A stretch of 10,124 nucleotides of DNA from Anaerolineae bacterium (GCA_007123335.1 SKLG01000214.1:1-10124), one strand, 5' to 3'. Positions 1-6,228 are shown, counted from the first letter of the stretch. Program-made: numbers and translations. Notes: generated from the sequence alone by a model not told the origin.

Positions 1-98
1 GCCACCACCTGGCAGCCCTCCAGGGTGGCATAGTTCTTGAGATGGGCGCACTGGCCCATGCTGCCCACACCGACGAACCCGATGCGCACGACGTCCAT
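1..98 (-). CDS. Gfo/Idh/MocA-family oxidoreductase, N-terminal fragment
   Basis: Only the first 32 codons are inside the window; the gene continues past the left edge. The N-terminus reads MDVVRIGFVGVGSMG, a beta strand followed by a GxGxxG dinucleotide-binding turn (G10, G12, G15), typical of the NAD(P)-binding Rossmann domain of the Gfo/Idh/MocA family (sugar, inositol and glucose-fructose oxidoreductases). The start at 98 is preceded by a strong Shine-Dalgarno, AAGGAGGAG at 112-104. Another ATG at 103 is in a different frame and lies too close to that site. It sits about 100 bp downstream of mannonate dehydratase on the same strand, so a role in sugar-acid or hexuronate metabolism is plausible. 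The substrate cannot be read from this fragment. Confidence 0.8.
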   Translation of the reverse strand, partial: MDVVRIGFVGVGSMGQCAHLKNYATLEGCQVV

Positions 99-138
99 TC
101 CATCTCCTCCTTGAGAGCCGCGACCCGCTCATCCAGCT

Positions 139-151
139 TGTATTCTATACA
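139..151. repeat. Short inverted repeat TGTAT-TCT-ATACA upstream of the dehydrogenase
   Basis: A perfect 5-bp inverted repeat with a 3-nt spacer lies 40 bp upstream of the dehydrogenase start. It is AT-rich within GC-rich DNA. Read on the minus strand it also contains TATAGAAT, which could serve as a -10-like element, but I see no convincing -35 at the right distance. It could be an operator half-site pair, a weak promoter or chance. Confidence 0.25.
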
Positions 152-153
152 GG

Positions 154-183
154 CGTCAGGGCGCAAGGCCTTGCGCCCTGACG
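154..183. repeat. 30-bp perfect palindrome between uxuA and the dehydrogenase gene
   Basis: The arms CGTCAGGGCGCAAGG (154-168) and its exact reverse complement (169-183) abut with no spacer. As RNA this would be a very stable hairpin starting 18 nt after the uxuA stop codon on the minus strand. No T-tract follows in either direction, so it is not a classical intrinsic terminator. It may stabilise the uxuA 3' end, attenuate transcription into the dehydrogenase gene, or be a dispersed palindromic element. Confidence 0.6.
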
Positions 184-201
184 TGGCCTCTTACAGGCTC
201 T

Positions 202-1185
202 CTACTTTTCCCCGTACACAGCCTCGCGCAAGCCCTTGACATAGCCGATGGCGAACAGCCGCCCAATGGACGAGTAGCCCGGACGGTCGTTCATGTCGCC
301 CTCCATCGTCGGCACGTGGTCGGGGCGCAGCACGCCCTCAAAGCCGATGTCGCGATAGGCGCGCATGCATTCCAGCATGTTGGTCTTGCCCTCGTCGTGG
401 AAGGTCTCGACAAACTTTTCGGCGGTGCCGCGCACATCGCGGAAATGGACAAAGAACACCTTTTCCTGCTGGCCAAAGTGGCGGATGACGCCGGGCAGAT
501 CGTCGGTCATCAGCGTAAAGTTGCCCTGGCAGATGGCGATGCCGTTCATCGGGCTGGGGTACATGTCCAGCAGCCGTTGATAGTTCTCGATGCTGCGCAT
601 GATCCGCCCCATCCCGCAGAGCGGCGACAGCGGGGGATCATCGGGATGCATGGCGAGCTGCACGTTGGCCTCTTCCGCCACCGGCACCACCGCCTTGAGG
701 AAATAATCCAACGAATCCCACAGCGTATCCTCACTGACCTCGCCAAACTCGGTCAGCGGCGCCAGCTTCATCAGCTCATTGTCAAAGCCGGTGGCCAGCG
801 CGCCGCCACGGGCGGGGATCGTGGTGGAGGTGCGCGTCCAGTTCAGCACCGGCATCCACTCGTAGCACCAGCAGGGGATGCCCAGCTTGCCCATGTTCTG
901 GATCAGGGTGATGGCGGTCTCGATCTCCTCATCGCGACCGGGCAGGCCCAGCTTGGCCTTGTTCAGCGGCGGGCGGCTCTCGATGACGTCGAGGCTAAAG
1001 CCAAAGTCCTCGTATGCCGTCTTGATGCGCACCAGGGGCATAAAGGCCCAGGGCAGGCGATCCTCGGGGACGTCGAGGCCGCCGCTGAAATCCATACCGC
1101 CCACGACGTGGTCCACGCCGCACTGTTTGACCATGCGCCACAGCGGCGAGGGCCGCGGGGGCAACGCTTCAGCGATCTTGATCAT
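202..1185 (-). CDS. uxuA: Mannonate dehydratase
   Basis: D-mannonate dehydratase removes water from D-mannonate to give 2-keto-3-deoxy-D-gluconate, a cytoplasmic step of hexuronate (glucuronate) breakdown. The 327-aa product has the family's TIM-barrel metal site. MHPDDPP contains H180, ICQGN contains C219, VHFRDVRG contains H247, and LRPDH contains D289 and H290; the His/Cys/Asp/His set matches the known divalent-metal ligands. Length is close to the shorter UxuA forms and below the roughly 394 aa of E. coli. The frame is open upstream to 1506, but that extension overlaps the divergent gene and is not family-like. The chosen ATG at 1185 has GAGGAG at 1197-1192 with a 6-nt spacer. A same-strand oxidoreductase follows, perhaps supplying a related sugar-acid dehydrogenase step (inference). 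Confidence 0.95.
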   Translation of the reverse strand: MIKIAEALPPRPSPLWRMVKQCGVDHVVGGMDFSGGLDVPEDRLPWAFMPLVRIKTAYEDFGFSLDVIESRPPLNKAKLGLPGRDEEIETAITLIQNMGKLGIPCWCYEWMPVLNWTRTSTTIPARGGALATGFDNELMKLAPLTEFGEVSEDTLWDSLDYFLKAVVPVAEEANVQLAMHPDDPPLSPLCGMGRIMRSIENYQRLLDMYPSPMNGIAICQGNFTLMTDDLPGVIRHFGQQEKVFFVHFRDVRGTAEKFVETFHDEGKTNMLECMRAYRDIGFEGVLRPDHVPTMEGDMNDRPGYSSIGRLFAIGYVKGLREAVYGEK

Positions 1186-1210
1186 GCTAGACTCCTCATG
1201 GGATATGTTT

Positions 1211-1242
1211 TGGGTGGGTATGATGCGCCCACCCGATGCGCC
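1211..1242 (-). repeat. Hairpin and direct repeats in the uxuA leader
   Basis: Between the proposed uxuA promoter and start codon lie GGGTGGG (1212-1218) and CCCACCC (1228-1234), perfectly complementary with a 9-nt loop. GATGCGCC also occurs twice as a direct repeat (1222-1229 and 1235-1242), overlapping the hairpin. The position just downstream of the promoter would suit an operator for a sugar-responsive repressor, or an mRNA leader structure. I do not recognise the motif. Confidence 0.35.
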
Positions 1243-1258
1243 ATGCAAATACGCTGGC

Positions 1259-1287
1259 ATTGTACCGCACATCGGCGAACACGAAAA
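1259..1287 (-). promoter_or_regulatory. Probable uxuA promoter
   Basis: On the minus strand a good -10, TACAAT (1264-1259), is preceded after 17 nt by a poor -35, TTTTCG (1287-1282). The predicted transcript start is near 1252, leaving a leader of about 65 nt that carries the hairpin described at 1211-1242. The weak -35 suggests dependence on an activator, or that the match is only partial. Confidence 0.4.
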
Positions 1288-1320
1288 CATGGCGAGCAAG
1301 TGATTGCCGTTGGGACGTTC

Positions 1321-1349
1321 TTGCCGCTGGCCGTCGCCTGCGTTATGAT
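1321..1349 (+). promoter_or_regulatory. Promoter of the Fpg-like gene
   Basis: TTGCCG (1321-1326) and TATGAT (1344-1349) are separated by 17 nt, a good sigma-70-type match (4/6 and 5/6). The predicted start of transcription is near 1356, about 50 nt before the ATG at 1406. It diverges from the uxuA promoter. Confidence 0.6.
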
Positions 1350-1405
1350 GCGTACAGGCAGAGTGGCTGTCCTCAGTGTGACATAGTGCGAGCAAAGGGG
1401 GCCTC

Positions 1406-2239
1406 ATGATCGAACTCCCAGAAGCCATGACCATCGCCAAGCAGATGCACGCCGAGCTGACCGGCAAGCGGATCGTCGACGTCGTTCGCGGGGCGTCGCC
1501 GCACAAGTTTGCCTTTTACGGACCGCTCTCTGAGGAAGAGTATATCCGACGGCTCAAGGGCGCGCTGCTGGGCGAGACGACCTGGCACGGCATGCACACG
1601 CTGACGACGGTGGGCGACGACCACATCCTGGCCCTGGGCGGCGGCGGGGAGCGCATCCTCTACCATCGCGACGAGGGCTCGATCCCCAAGAAGCATCAAC
1701 TGCTGCTGCGCTTTGCCGATGGCGATGCCCTCACAGTGTCGGTCTCGGGATGGGGGAGCGTCTTCTGCCTTACGAACGAGGAACTGCTCGGCCAGGGCCA
1801 CATCCGCTACGGCCAACCGCAACCGCTGAGCGATGCGTTTACCTTTGAGAGTTTTGCGCAAACCTTCTCGGCCCGTGCGCCGGAGGACAAGACGAGCATC
1901 AAGTATCATCTCATCTCCGAGCCGGGTGTCGCCGGCGTGGGCAACGGCTACCTGCAGGATATCCTCTTTTACGCCGGCATCCACCCTCAGCGCCGCGTGG
2001 TAGAGATCAAGGACCGCCAGCAGCACAAGCTCTATGGCGCCCTGATCAGCACGTTGCAGCGCGCCGCCGAGCTGGGCGGCCGTGACACTGAGCGCGACCT
2101 CTACAACCGGCCCGGCGGCTACGCGCGGCTGATGGATACCCGAACGGCGGGTCAGCCCTGCCCCAAATGCGGCGCCGAGATCGTCAAGATCAGCTACCTG
2201 GGCGGGGCCTGCTATCTGTGCCCCGAGTGCCAGCGATAA
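1406..2239 (+). CDS. Fpg/Nei-fold DNA glycosylase-like protein with missing catalytic residues
   Basis: The 277-aa product has the architecture of formamidopyrimidine-DNA glycosylase: an N-terminal beta-sandwich, a helix-two-turn-helix region around residues 163-202 (with GVAGVGNGYLQD, including N180, and AGIHP), and a C-terminal zinc finger with C252, C255, C272 and C275. The N-terminus is MIELPEA instead of MPELPEV, so the Pro that acts as nucleophile after Met removal is Ile, while the adjacent Glu3 is kept. By eye-alignment the lysine near position 57, the Arg-Arg pair of DPRRFG and the zinc-finger arginine are also absent; the finger reads YLGGACYLCPEC. It therefore probably binds DNA, but standard base excision is doubtful. 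Such MIELPEA-type proteins, to my knowledge, recur in bacteria annotated as Fpg or endonuclease VIII. The start is the first ATG after a purine-rich AAAGGGGG (about 1394-1401). Confidence 0.85.
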   Translation: MIELPEAMTIAKQMHAELTGKRIVDVVRGASPHKFAFYGPLSEEEYIRRLKGALLGETTWHGMHTLTTVGDDHILALGGGGERILYHRDEGSIPKKHQLLLRFADGDALTVSVSGWGSVFCLTNEELLGQGHIRYGQPQPLSDAFTFESFAQTFSARAPEDKTSIKYHLISEPGVAGVGNGYLQDILFYAGIHPQRRVVEIKDRQQHKLYGALISTLQRAAELGGRDTERDLYNRPGGYARLMDTRTAGQPCPKCGAEIVKISYLGGACYLCPECQR

Positions 2240-2290
2240 CGGGAAGGTCAAGGCACATCGAGCGGCACCGCGAAAACGTGTCCATACCGG

Positions 2291-2319
2291 TTGACGCCGA
2301 CCGCGCCGACGGGCATAAT
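2291..2319 (+). promoter_or_regulatory. Promoter of the aldo/keto reductase gene
   Basis: TTGACG (2291-2296) and CATAAT (2314-2319) are separated by exactly 17 nt, each matching 5 of 6 consensus bases. Transcription would begin near 2326, giving a leader of about 63 nt. This makes the reductase a separate transcription unit from the Fpg-like gene upstream, which ends at 2239. I see no convincing terminator in 2240-2290. Confidence 0.65.
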
Positions 2320-2388
2320 GGACTCGCTTGAGGTTTTTCTATGGGCGCGGCGCCACGCGCGCCCCGAGTGCGTGAGGAGGTTAGACAG

Positions 2389-3324
2389 ATGCTATACCGT
2401 ACCTTTGGCCGGCTGGGTTGGAAGGTCTCTACCATCGGCATGGGCACCTGGAATATCGGCAACCAGTGGGGCGAGATCGACGACGTCACGGCCTATGCTG
2501 CCGTGCGCGCCGCCTCTGACGCCGGGATGAACCTGTTTGACACCGCCGAATCCTATGGGAATCCAAACGGTTTGTCGGAGGAGAGGCTGGGCCAGGCGCT
2601 GTCGGGGATCCGCCACCGCGTCTATGTCGTCAGCAAGATCGGGCACTGGGGCCAACGCACCGGCCAGGGCGTGCCCAAGACCACCACCGACATGATCCGC
2701 CTCTGCTGCCATGCCTCGCTCCATCGGCTGCGCACCGACTGGATCGACGCCATGCTCTGCCACGAGGGCGACATCCAGGATCCGAGCATCTATCTGGAGG
2801 CGTTCGAGATGCTCAAGGCGCGCGGGCGCATCCGCGCCTATGGCATCTCGACCAACAGTCTCGAGGTGCTCAAGCGTTTCAACGCAGACAATGGCTGTAG
2901 CGTTGTCGAGATCGACTATTCGCTGCTCAATCGCCAGCCGGAGGAGGAGCTGCTGCCCTACTGCCAGGAGCACGGCATCGGCGTGCTGATCCGTGGGCCG
3001 CTGCACAAGGGGCTGCTTTCCGGCCAATATGACGCCGACACGGTCTTTGACGACGAGGTGCGCTCCCGCTGGAACCCCGGTGAGGGGCAGCGCGACGAGT
3101 ACGAGGCCGCCATCGCCCAGGTGGAAAAGCTCAAGGAAGTGGTGGCCCCGGGCGAGGAAATGGTCACCGCCGCGTTGCGCTATGTCATCTCGCATCCCGC
3201 CGATCCCGTGGCTATCCCCGGTTGCAAGTCGCCGGAGCAGTCCAGGAGCAACGCCGCCGCCGGAGACAAGATCCTCACCGCCGGCGAGCGCGAGGAACTC
3301 ACCACACCGCTGGATTATGCCTGA
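2389..3324 (+). CDS. Aldo/keto reductase
   Basis: An NADPH-linked (beta/alpha)8-barrel oxidoreductase of the aldo/keto reductase superfamily, acting on carbonyl substrates in the cytoplasm. The 311-aa product opens with LYRTFGRLGWKVSTIGMGTW, typical of the family, and carries the catalytic tetrad D51 and Y56 (FDTAESYG), K83 (VVSKIG) and H125 (AMLCHEGD). RIRAYGIS and the C-terminal region AIPGCKSPEQ fit the cofactor-binding end of the barrel. The frame opens earlier at 2341, but the ATG at 2389 has AGGAGG at 2375-2380 with an 8-nt spacer and gives the family-like N-terminus. It has its own promoter. The substrate cannot be inferred. It converges with the flavin-importer ATPase gene, with only 24 bp between the stop codons. 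Confidence 0.93.
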   Translation: MLYRTFGRLGWKVSTIGMGTWNIGNQWGEIDDVTAYAAVRAASDAGMNLFDTAESYGNPNGLSEERLGQALSGIRHRVYVVSKIGHWGQRTGQGVPKTTTDMIRLCCHASLHRLRTDWIDAMLCHEGDIQDPSIYLEAFEMLKARGRIRAYGISTNSLEVLKRFNADNGCSVVEIDYSLLNRQPEEELLPYCQEHGIGVLIRGPLHKGLLSGQYDADTVFDDEVRSRWNPGEGQRDEYEAAIAQVEKLKEVVAPGEEMVTAALRYVISHPADPVAIPGCKSPEQSRSNAAAGDKILTAGEREELTTPLDYA

Positions 3325-3333
3325 GCGCTATGG

Positions 3334-3377
3334 CGCACACCCTGCCGGTCAGCGCAATGAATCGCGCAGGGTGTGCG
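3334..3377. terminator. Long hairpin between convergent genes (possible bidirectional terminator)
   Basis: CGCACACCCTGC (3334-3345) is repeated exactly in inverted orientation at 3366-3377, leaving a 20-nt loop. It lies after the aldo/keto reductase stop (3324) and overlaps the last codons of the convergent ATPase gene (stop at 3349). The position and symmetry suit a shared transcription end for both genes. There is no T-tract on either side, so intrinsic termination is uncertain; a convergent-transcription barrier or mRNA-stabilising stem is equally possible. Confidence 0.45.
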
Positions 3378-4107
3378 TCAGCTCGATAAAGCGGGTGGTA
3401 TAGAGCGAGTCCACCGTGCGGGGGCGCGGCAGGTCGATGACCACCTCGTGCTCCACCCTCCCCGGGCGCCGCGACATGGTCAGCACCCGGTCGGAGAGGA
3501 GGATCGCCTCCTGGATATCGTGGGTGACCATGAGCACCGTCTTTTGTCGCGCCTGCCACAGATTGAGCAATTCCCAGCTCATCCGCTCGCGAGTGAGGGC
3601 GTCCAGCGCACCAAAGGGCTCGTCCAAAAGGAGCACATCGGGGTCATAGATCAGCGCGCGGGCCAGCGCCACCCGTTGGCGCATGCCGCCGGACAGATCT
3701 CGCGGCAGCATCTCGGTGTAGGCGCCCAGGCCGACGAGGTGGAGCATCTCGTCGGCCCGCCGCTCGGCCTCGGCGCGGGGCACGCCCTGAATCTCTAGCG
3801 GCAACATGACGTTGGCCAACGCCGTGCGCCAGGGCATCAGGTTGGCGTGCTGAAAGACAAAGCCGATGTGCTCCTGGGGGCCTTCCAGAGGCGCGCCATT
3901 GAACCACACCCTGCCGCCCGTGGGCTGCAGCAGCCCGCCCAGGATGCGCAGCAAGGTCGACTTGCCGCAGCCCGAGGGGCCGATGAGGCACACAAACTCG
4001 TTGGGCATCACCTCAAAGGTGGCATCCTCCAACGCCTCGAACGGCCCCTCGGCCAGGTCGAAAAAGAGCATCTGCACATGATCGACGACGAGAATCGGCT
4101 GGCTCAT
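3349..4107 (-). CDS. ABC transporter ATP-binding protein, probable flavin importer
   Basis: This is the nucleotide-binding subunit of the importer encoded by the two genes upstream. The 252-aa protein has Walker A GPSGCGKST (43-51), Q-loop Q86 in VFQHANLMPW, the signature LSGGMRQR (138-145), Walker B VLLLDEPFGALD (158-169) and the switch histidine H196 (VTHD). This pattern fits the nitrate/taurine/sulfonate/thiamine-precursor (NitT/TauT, ThiZ-like) ATPases. It starts 2 nt after the stop of the binding-protein gene (ATG at 4107, stop at 4110-4112), so translation is likely coupled. Because the operon has an FMN riboswitch, its likely job is energising uptake of riboflavin or a flavin precursor. 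Sequence alone would not tell it from a thiamine-precursor or sulfonate ATPase. Confidence 0.93.
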   Translation of the reverse strand: MSQPILVVDHVQMLFFDLAEGPFEALEDATFEVMPNEFVCLIGPSGCGKSTLLRILGGLLQPTGGRVWFNGAPLEGPQEHIGFVFQHANLMPWRTALANVMLPLEIQGVPRAEAERRADEMLHLVGLGAYTEMLPRDLSGGMRQRVALARALIYDPDVLLLDEPFGALDALTRERMSWELLNLWQARQKTVLMVTHDIQEAILLSDRVLTMSRRPGRVEHEVVIDLPRPRTVDSLYTTRFIELTHTLRDSLR

Positions 4108-4109
4108 AC

Positions 4110-5093
4110 CTACTCGACAAAGCGGTTGGTGTACAGATCCTCGGCGTCGACGCCGCCGCCGATCAGCTCCAGCTCGCGCAAAAAGGATACCGACTCTTCC
4201 CAGGCCGCGGGGTCGTTGGCGCCCAGCGGCTCGCGGTCCCAGTAGCTCAAGCTCTCTTGCAGCACGGCGCGCTGCAACCGGGCCGTCTCCTCATCCATCT
4301 CGGCGATTACCGTGCGGGTGATGTCAAAAGCCGCATCGGGATCGTCCAGGGTATCGCGCAGGCCGCGCAAAAAGGCGCGGGCCACCTTCTCCACCAGCTC
4401 GGGCTGCGCCTCGATGGTCTGGTCGTTGGTGATCAGGCCGTTGGAGACCAGCGCCGTATACTCGTCCAGATAAAAGGCATTGATCTCATAGCCGGCGGTG
4501 CGCAACTGGATCGGCTCGTTGAGGGCATAGCAGATGGCGGCGTCCACCCGGCCCTCCACCAGGCTGGCCACCTGGGTGTAGCCGATGACCTGGAGGTTCA
4601 CATTGGCGGCGTCGAGCCCCACCTGTTGGGCAAAGGCCAGCCAGCCGATGTAGCTGGCCCCCTCGACGGCGGGGGTGCCCACCGTCTTGCCGACCAGATC
4701 GCCGGGCTCGACGATGCCGCTCTCGGCCAGCGAGACCACGCACACCGGAAAGCGGTTGTACCAGTTCAACACATAGCGCACCGGCAGCTCGTTGGCCCGC
4801 GCCAGAACCACCTGATCGCCGCTGGCGATGGCGAATTGCAGGTCGTCGGTGCCCACCCGTTGCAGCAGGTCGGTCTCCATGCCATAGTCCAGGGTGATCT
4901 CGAGCCCCTCATCGGCGAAATAGCCGCGCTCGATGGCCACATACATGGGCGTGAACTGCACATTGGGGATAAAGCCCATGGCGATGGTCACCGCTTGCGC
5001 ATCGCCCCCTGATCCCTGGCGCGCCGGGCGGCAGCCGCTGAGCAGCACAGCGATCAGGAGCATCAGAACTAGCACATACCTACGTCGTCTCAT
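4110..5093 (-). CDS. ribY: NMT1/THI5-like substrate-binding lipoprotein, probable riboflavin binder (RibY-type)
   Basis: This is the extracytoplasmic ligand-binding subunit of the ABC importer. The 327-aa protein starts with an Arg-rich n-region (MRRRR), a hydrophobic core and a lipobox LSGC with C21, so it should be a membrane-anchored lipoprotein. The mature part matches the NMT1/THI5 (SsuA/TauA) type II binding fold: TIAMGFIPNVQFTPMYVAIERGYF near the start, then GKTVGTPAVEGASYI at the second lobe. This family includes binders of thiamine precursors, sulfonates and nitrate, but an FMN riboswitch precedes the operon, favouring riboflavin. RibXY importers with this arrangement have been described in Chloroflexi (established knowledge; not checked here). 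The start at 5093 has GGAG at 5104-5101, 7 nt away. The symbol is context-based. Confidence 0.85.
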   Translation of the reverse strand: MRRRRYVLVLMLLIAVLLSGCRPARQGSGGDAQAVTIAMGFIPNVQFTPMYVAIERGYFADEGLEITLDYGMETDLLQRVGTDDLQFAIASGDQVVLARANELPVRYVLNWYNRFPVCVVSLAESGIVEPGDLVGKTVGTPAVEGASYIGWLAFAQQVGLDAANVNLQVIGYTQVASLVEGRVDAAICYALNEPIQLRTAGYEINAFYLDEYTALVSNGLITNDQTIEAQPELVEKVARAFLRGLRDTLDDPDAAFDITRTVIAEMDEETARLQRAVLQESLSYWDREPLGANDPAAWEESVSFLRELELIGGGVDAEDLYTNRFVE

Positions 5094-5143
5094 CTCTACT
5101 CTCCAAAGATATAGTGTGGTGCGTCGGAAAACCGTCTATGCCT

Positions 5144-6019
5144 CTACTCCTGCGGCCAGCGCCAGTGGAGCACCCAGCGTTCCAGCCCCGAAACGAGCAA
5201 GTAGAGCGTCAGGGCGATGGCCATGAGGGTAAAGAGGGCCACGAACATGAGGGGCGTGTCGAACAGGCCACGGGCCAGATTCACCAAAAAGCCCAGGCCG
5301 CGATCGGCGCCCACAAACTCGCCCACCACGGCGCCAATCACCGAGAGGGTGACGCCCACCTTGAGCCCGCCGAACAGCACCGGCAGGGCGGCCGGCAGCT
5401 CCAGGTAGCGAAACGCCTGCCAGCGCGAGGCGCGCAGCGATACCATCAGCTCCTTGAGTTCGGCGTCCACCGAGCGGATGCCGACGATGGTGTTGATGAG
5501 CACGGGGAAAAAGAGGGTCAGCGCGCAGACCAGCACCTTGGAAAACATGCCGGCGCCGAACCAGACTACCAGCAACGGCGCCAGGGCGACGATGGGCACC
5601 GCCTGCGAGGCCACAATATAGGGCGACAGGATCCGCTCCAGCGTGCGCGACTTGGCCAGCAGATAGCCCAGCACAAAGGCGACGCTCAATCCAAGGACCA
5701 GGCCGCCCAGCACCTCCGAGACGGTAACCAGCGCGTGGGAGAGCAGGGCGCCGGAGCGGAGGACGACGAGAAAGCGTTGGGCCACGCGCCGAGGCCCCGG
5801 CAGGAAAAAGGCCGGGTAGTTGCCCACGTACACGACAAGCTCCCACAGAAGGAGCGCGCCGAGGAGCACCAGCGGCACCAGCAGGCGCTGCCAGGGCAGG
5901 CGACGCACCAGACGCCCAAATGAGAACCGCTGGGGCGCCAATCGCTGGGGCGCCAATTGCTCTACCTCACGGCCCGCCGCGATCGATGGATGTTGCTCGA
6001 TACACTCTGTCGTCTGCAT
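5144..6019 (-). CDS. ribX: ABC transporter permease, probable flavin importer (RibX-type)
   Basis: This is the membrane subunit of the importer and the first gene after the FMN riboswitch. The 291-aa protein has about six hydrophobic segments (roughly 45-65, 98-121, 133-153, 158-178, 219-239 and 255-278) and the BPD_transp_1 coupling loop around 184-220 (VDAELKELMVSLRASRWQAF), like ThiX, SsuC and TauC permeases. The frame opens at 6088, but that ATG is inside the riboswitch, upstream of the terminator, and is rejected. The chosen ATG at 6019 follows the terminator T-tract directly, and GGGGGG (6034-6029) is its only SD-like sequence. A TTG near 5960 with GAGG upstream is an alternative. The soluble N-tail contains a duplicated LAPQR unit. 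Fifty bp separate it from the binding-protein gene. Confidence 0.88.
   Translation of the reverse strand: MQTTECIEQHPSIAAGREVEQLAPQRLAPQRFSFGRLVRRLPWQRLLVPLVLLGALLLWELVVYVGNYPAFFLPGPRRVAQRFLVVLRSGALLSHALVTVSEVLGGLVLGLSVAFVLGYLLAKSRTLERILSPYIVASQAVPIVALAPLLVVWFGAGMFSKVLVCALTLFFPVLINTIVGIRSVDAELKELMVSLRASRWQAFRYLELPAALPVLFGGLKVGVTLSVIGAVVGEFVGADRGLGFLVNLARGLFDTPLMFVALFTLMAIALTLYLLVSGLERWVLHWRWPQE
5928..5957. repeat. Perfect 15-bp tandem duplication inside the permease gene
   Basis: CGCTGGGGCGCCAAT occurs twice head-to-tail at 5928-5942 and 5943-5957. On the coding (minus) strand it encodes LAPQR twice in the N-terminal tail of the permease, before the first membrane segment. Being a multiple of three it keeps the frame. 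It looks like a recent slippage duplication. Confidence 0.85.
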
Positions 6020-6061
6020 AAAAAAAAGCCCCCCGAGTTGCTGCCAGAACAGCATCGGGGC
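6020..6061 (-). terminator. Riboswitch-controlled intrinsic terminator
   Basis: On the minus strand a lower stem CCCCGA/TCGGGG (6060-6055 with 6036-6031) is continued by TGCTG... paired with CAGCA (6054-6050 with 6043-6039), with a 2-nt bulge and a TTCTGG loop. It is followed within three bases by T8 (6027-6020), a textbook rho-independent terminator. Its 5' arm GCCCCGA (6061-6055) is also exactly complementary to TCGGGGC (6225-6219) in the aptamer's 5' strand, giving a 7-bp antiterminator. The 3' arm holds the G-run that is the only RBS candidate for the permease start at 6019. Confidence 0.9.
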
Positions 6062-6087
6062 GCCAAAAAAGTATGCAAGACGTTCCA

Positions 6088-6228
6088 CCTTCTTTCATCC
6101 GGACTGTACCGTCGGCCCCGGCATCGCACCGGGTCTACCATTGCTGGTTCGCGGGCTCGACGAGAGCATGTCTCGTCCTACCGCCGATCGGGAATTGGCC
6201 ATCGTCTGGCCTCACCCTGCCCCGAAGG
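6088..6228 (-). promoter_or_regulatory. FMN riboswitch (RFN element)
   Basis: The minus strand carries the conserved blocks in order: CTTCGGGGCAGGGTGA, ATTCCCGATCGGCGGTA, GCCCGCGA, the CCCGG...CCGGGGCCGAC segment, and GTACAGTCCGGATGAAAGAAG. P1 closes by CCTTC (6228-6224) with GAAGG (6092-6088). The P3-side variable hairpin is GACGAGA/TCTCGTC (6177-6171 with 6165-6159). An extra helix GGCC-AGACGAT-GGCC (6211-6197) is inserted in the P2 loop, where the consensus has only a few bases. The element senses FMN. With the downstream terminator it should turn the importer operon off when FMN is plentiful. Confidence 0.97.

Noticed and set aside
316..1386. Long plus-strand open frame opposite uxuA, and similar long frames opposite the Fpg-like, reductase, binding-protein and permease genes
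   Set aside because: They are antisense shadows in GC-rich DNA, rich in Ala, Gly, His and Arg, without RBS or recognisable domains. The opposite frames encode clear families.
1186..1506. 107-residue N-terminal extension of mannonate dehydratase
   Set aside because: The extension overlaps the divergent Fpg-like gene and its promoter and has no family resemblance. The ATG at 1185 has a good RBS and gives the expected N-terminus.
3349..5093. Thiamine-precursor (ThiXYZ) or sulfonate (SsuABC) transporter
   Set aside because: The protein families allow it, but the upstream regulatory RNA has FMN aptamer blocks and not the TPP consensus, so flavin transport is preferred.
6020..6088. Permease start at the ATG at 6088
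   Set aside because: It would place the start codon inside riboswitch helix P1 and translate through the terminator and its T-tract.
6130..6170. tRNA-like T-arm sequence (GGTTCGCGGGCTCG) on the plus strand
   Set aside because: It lies inside the FMN riboswitch read in reverse. No acceptor stem, anticodon arm or D-arm can be assembled around it.
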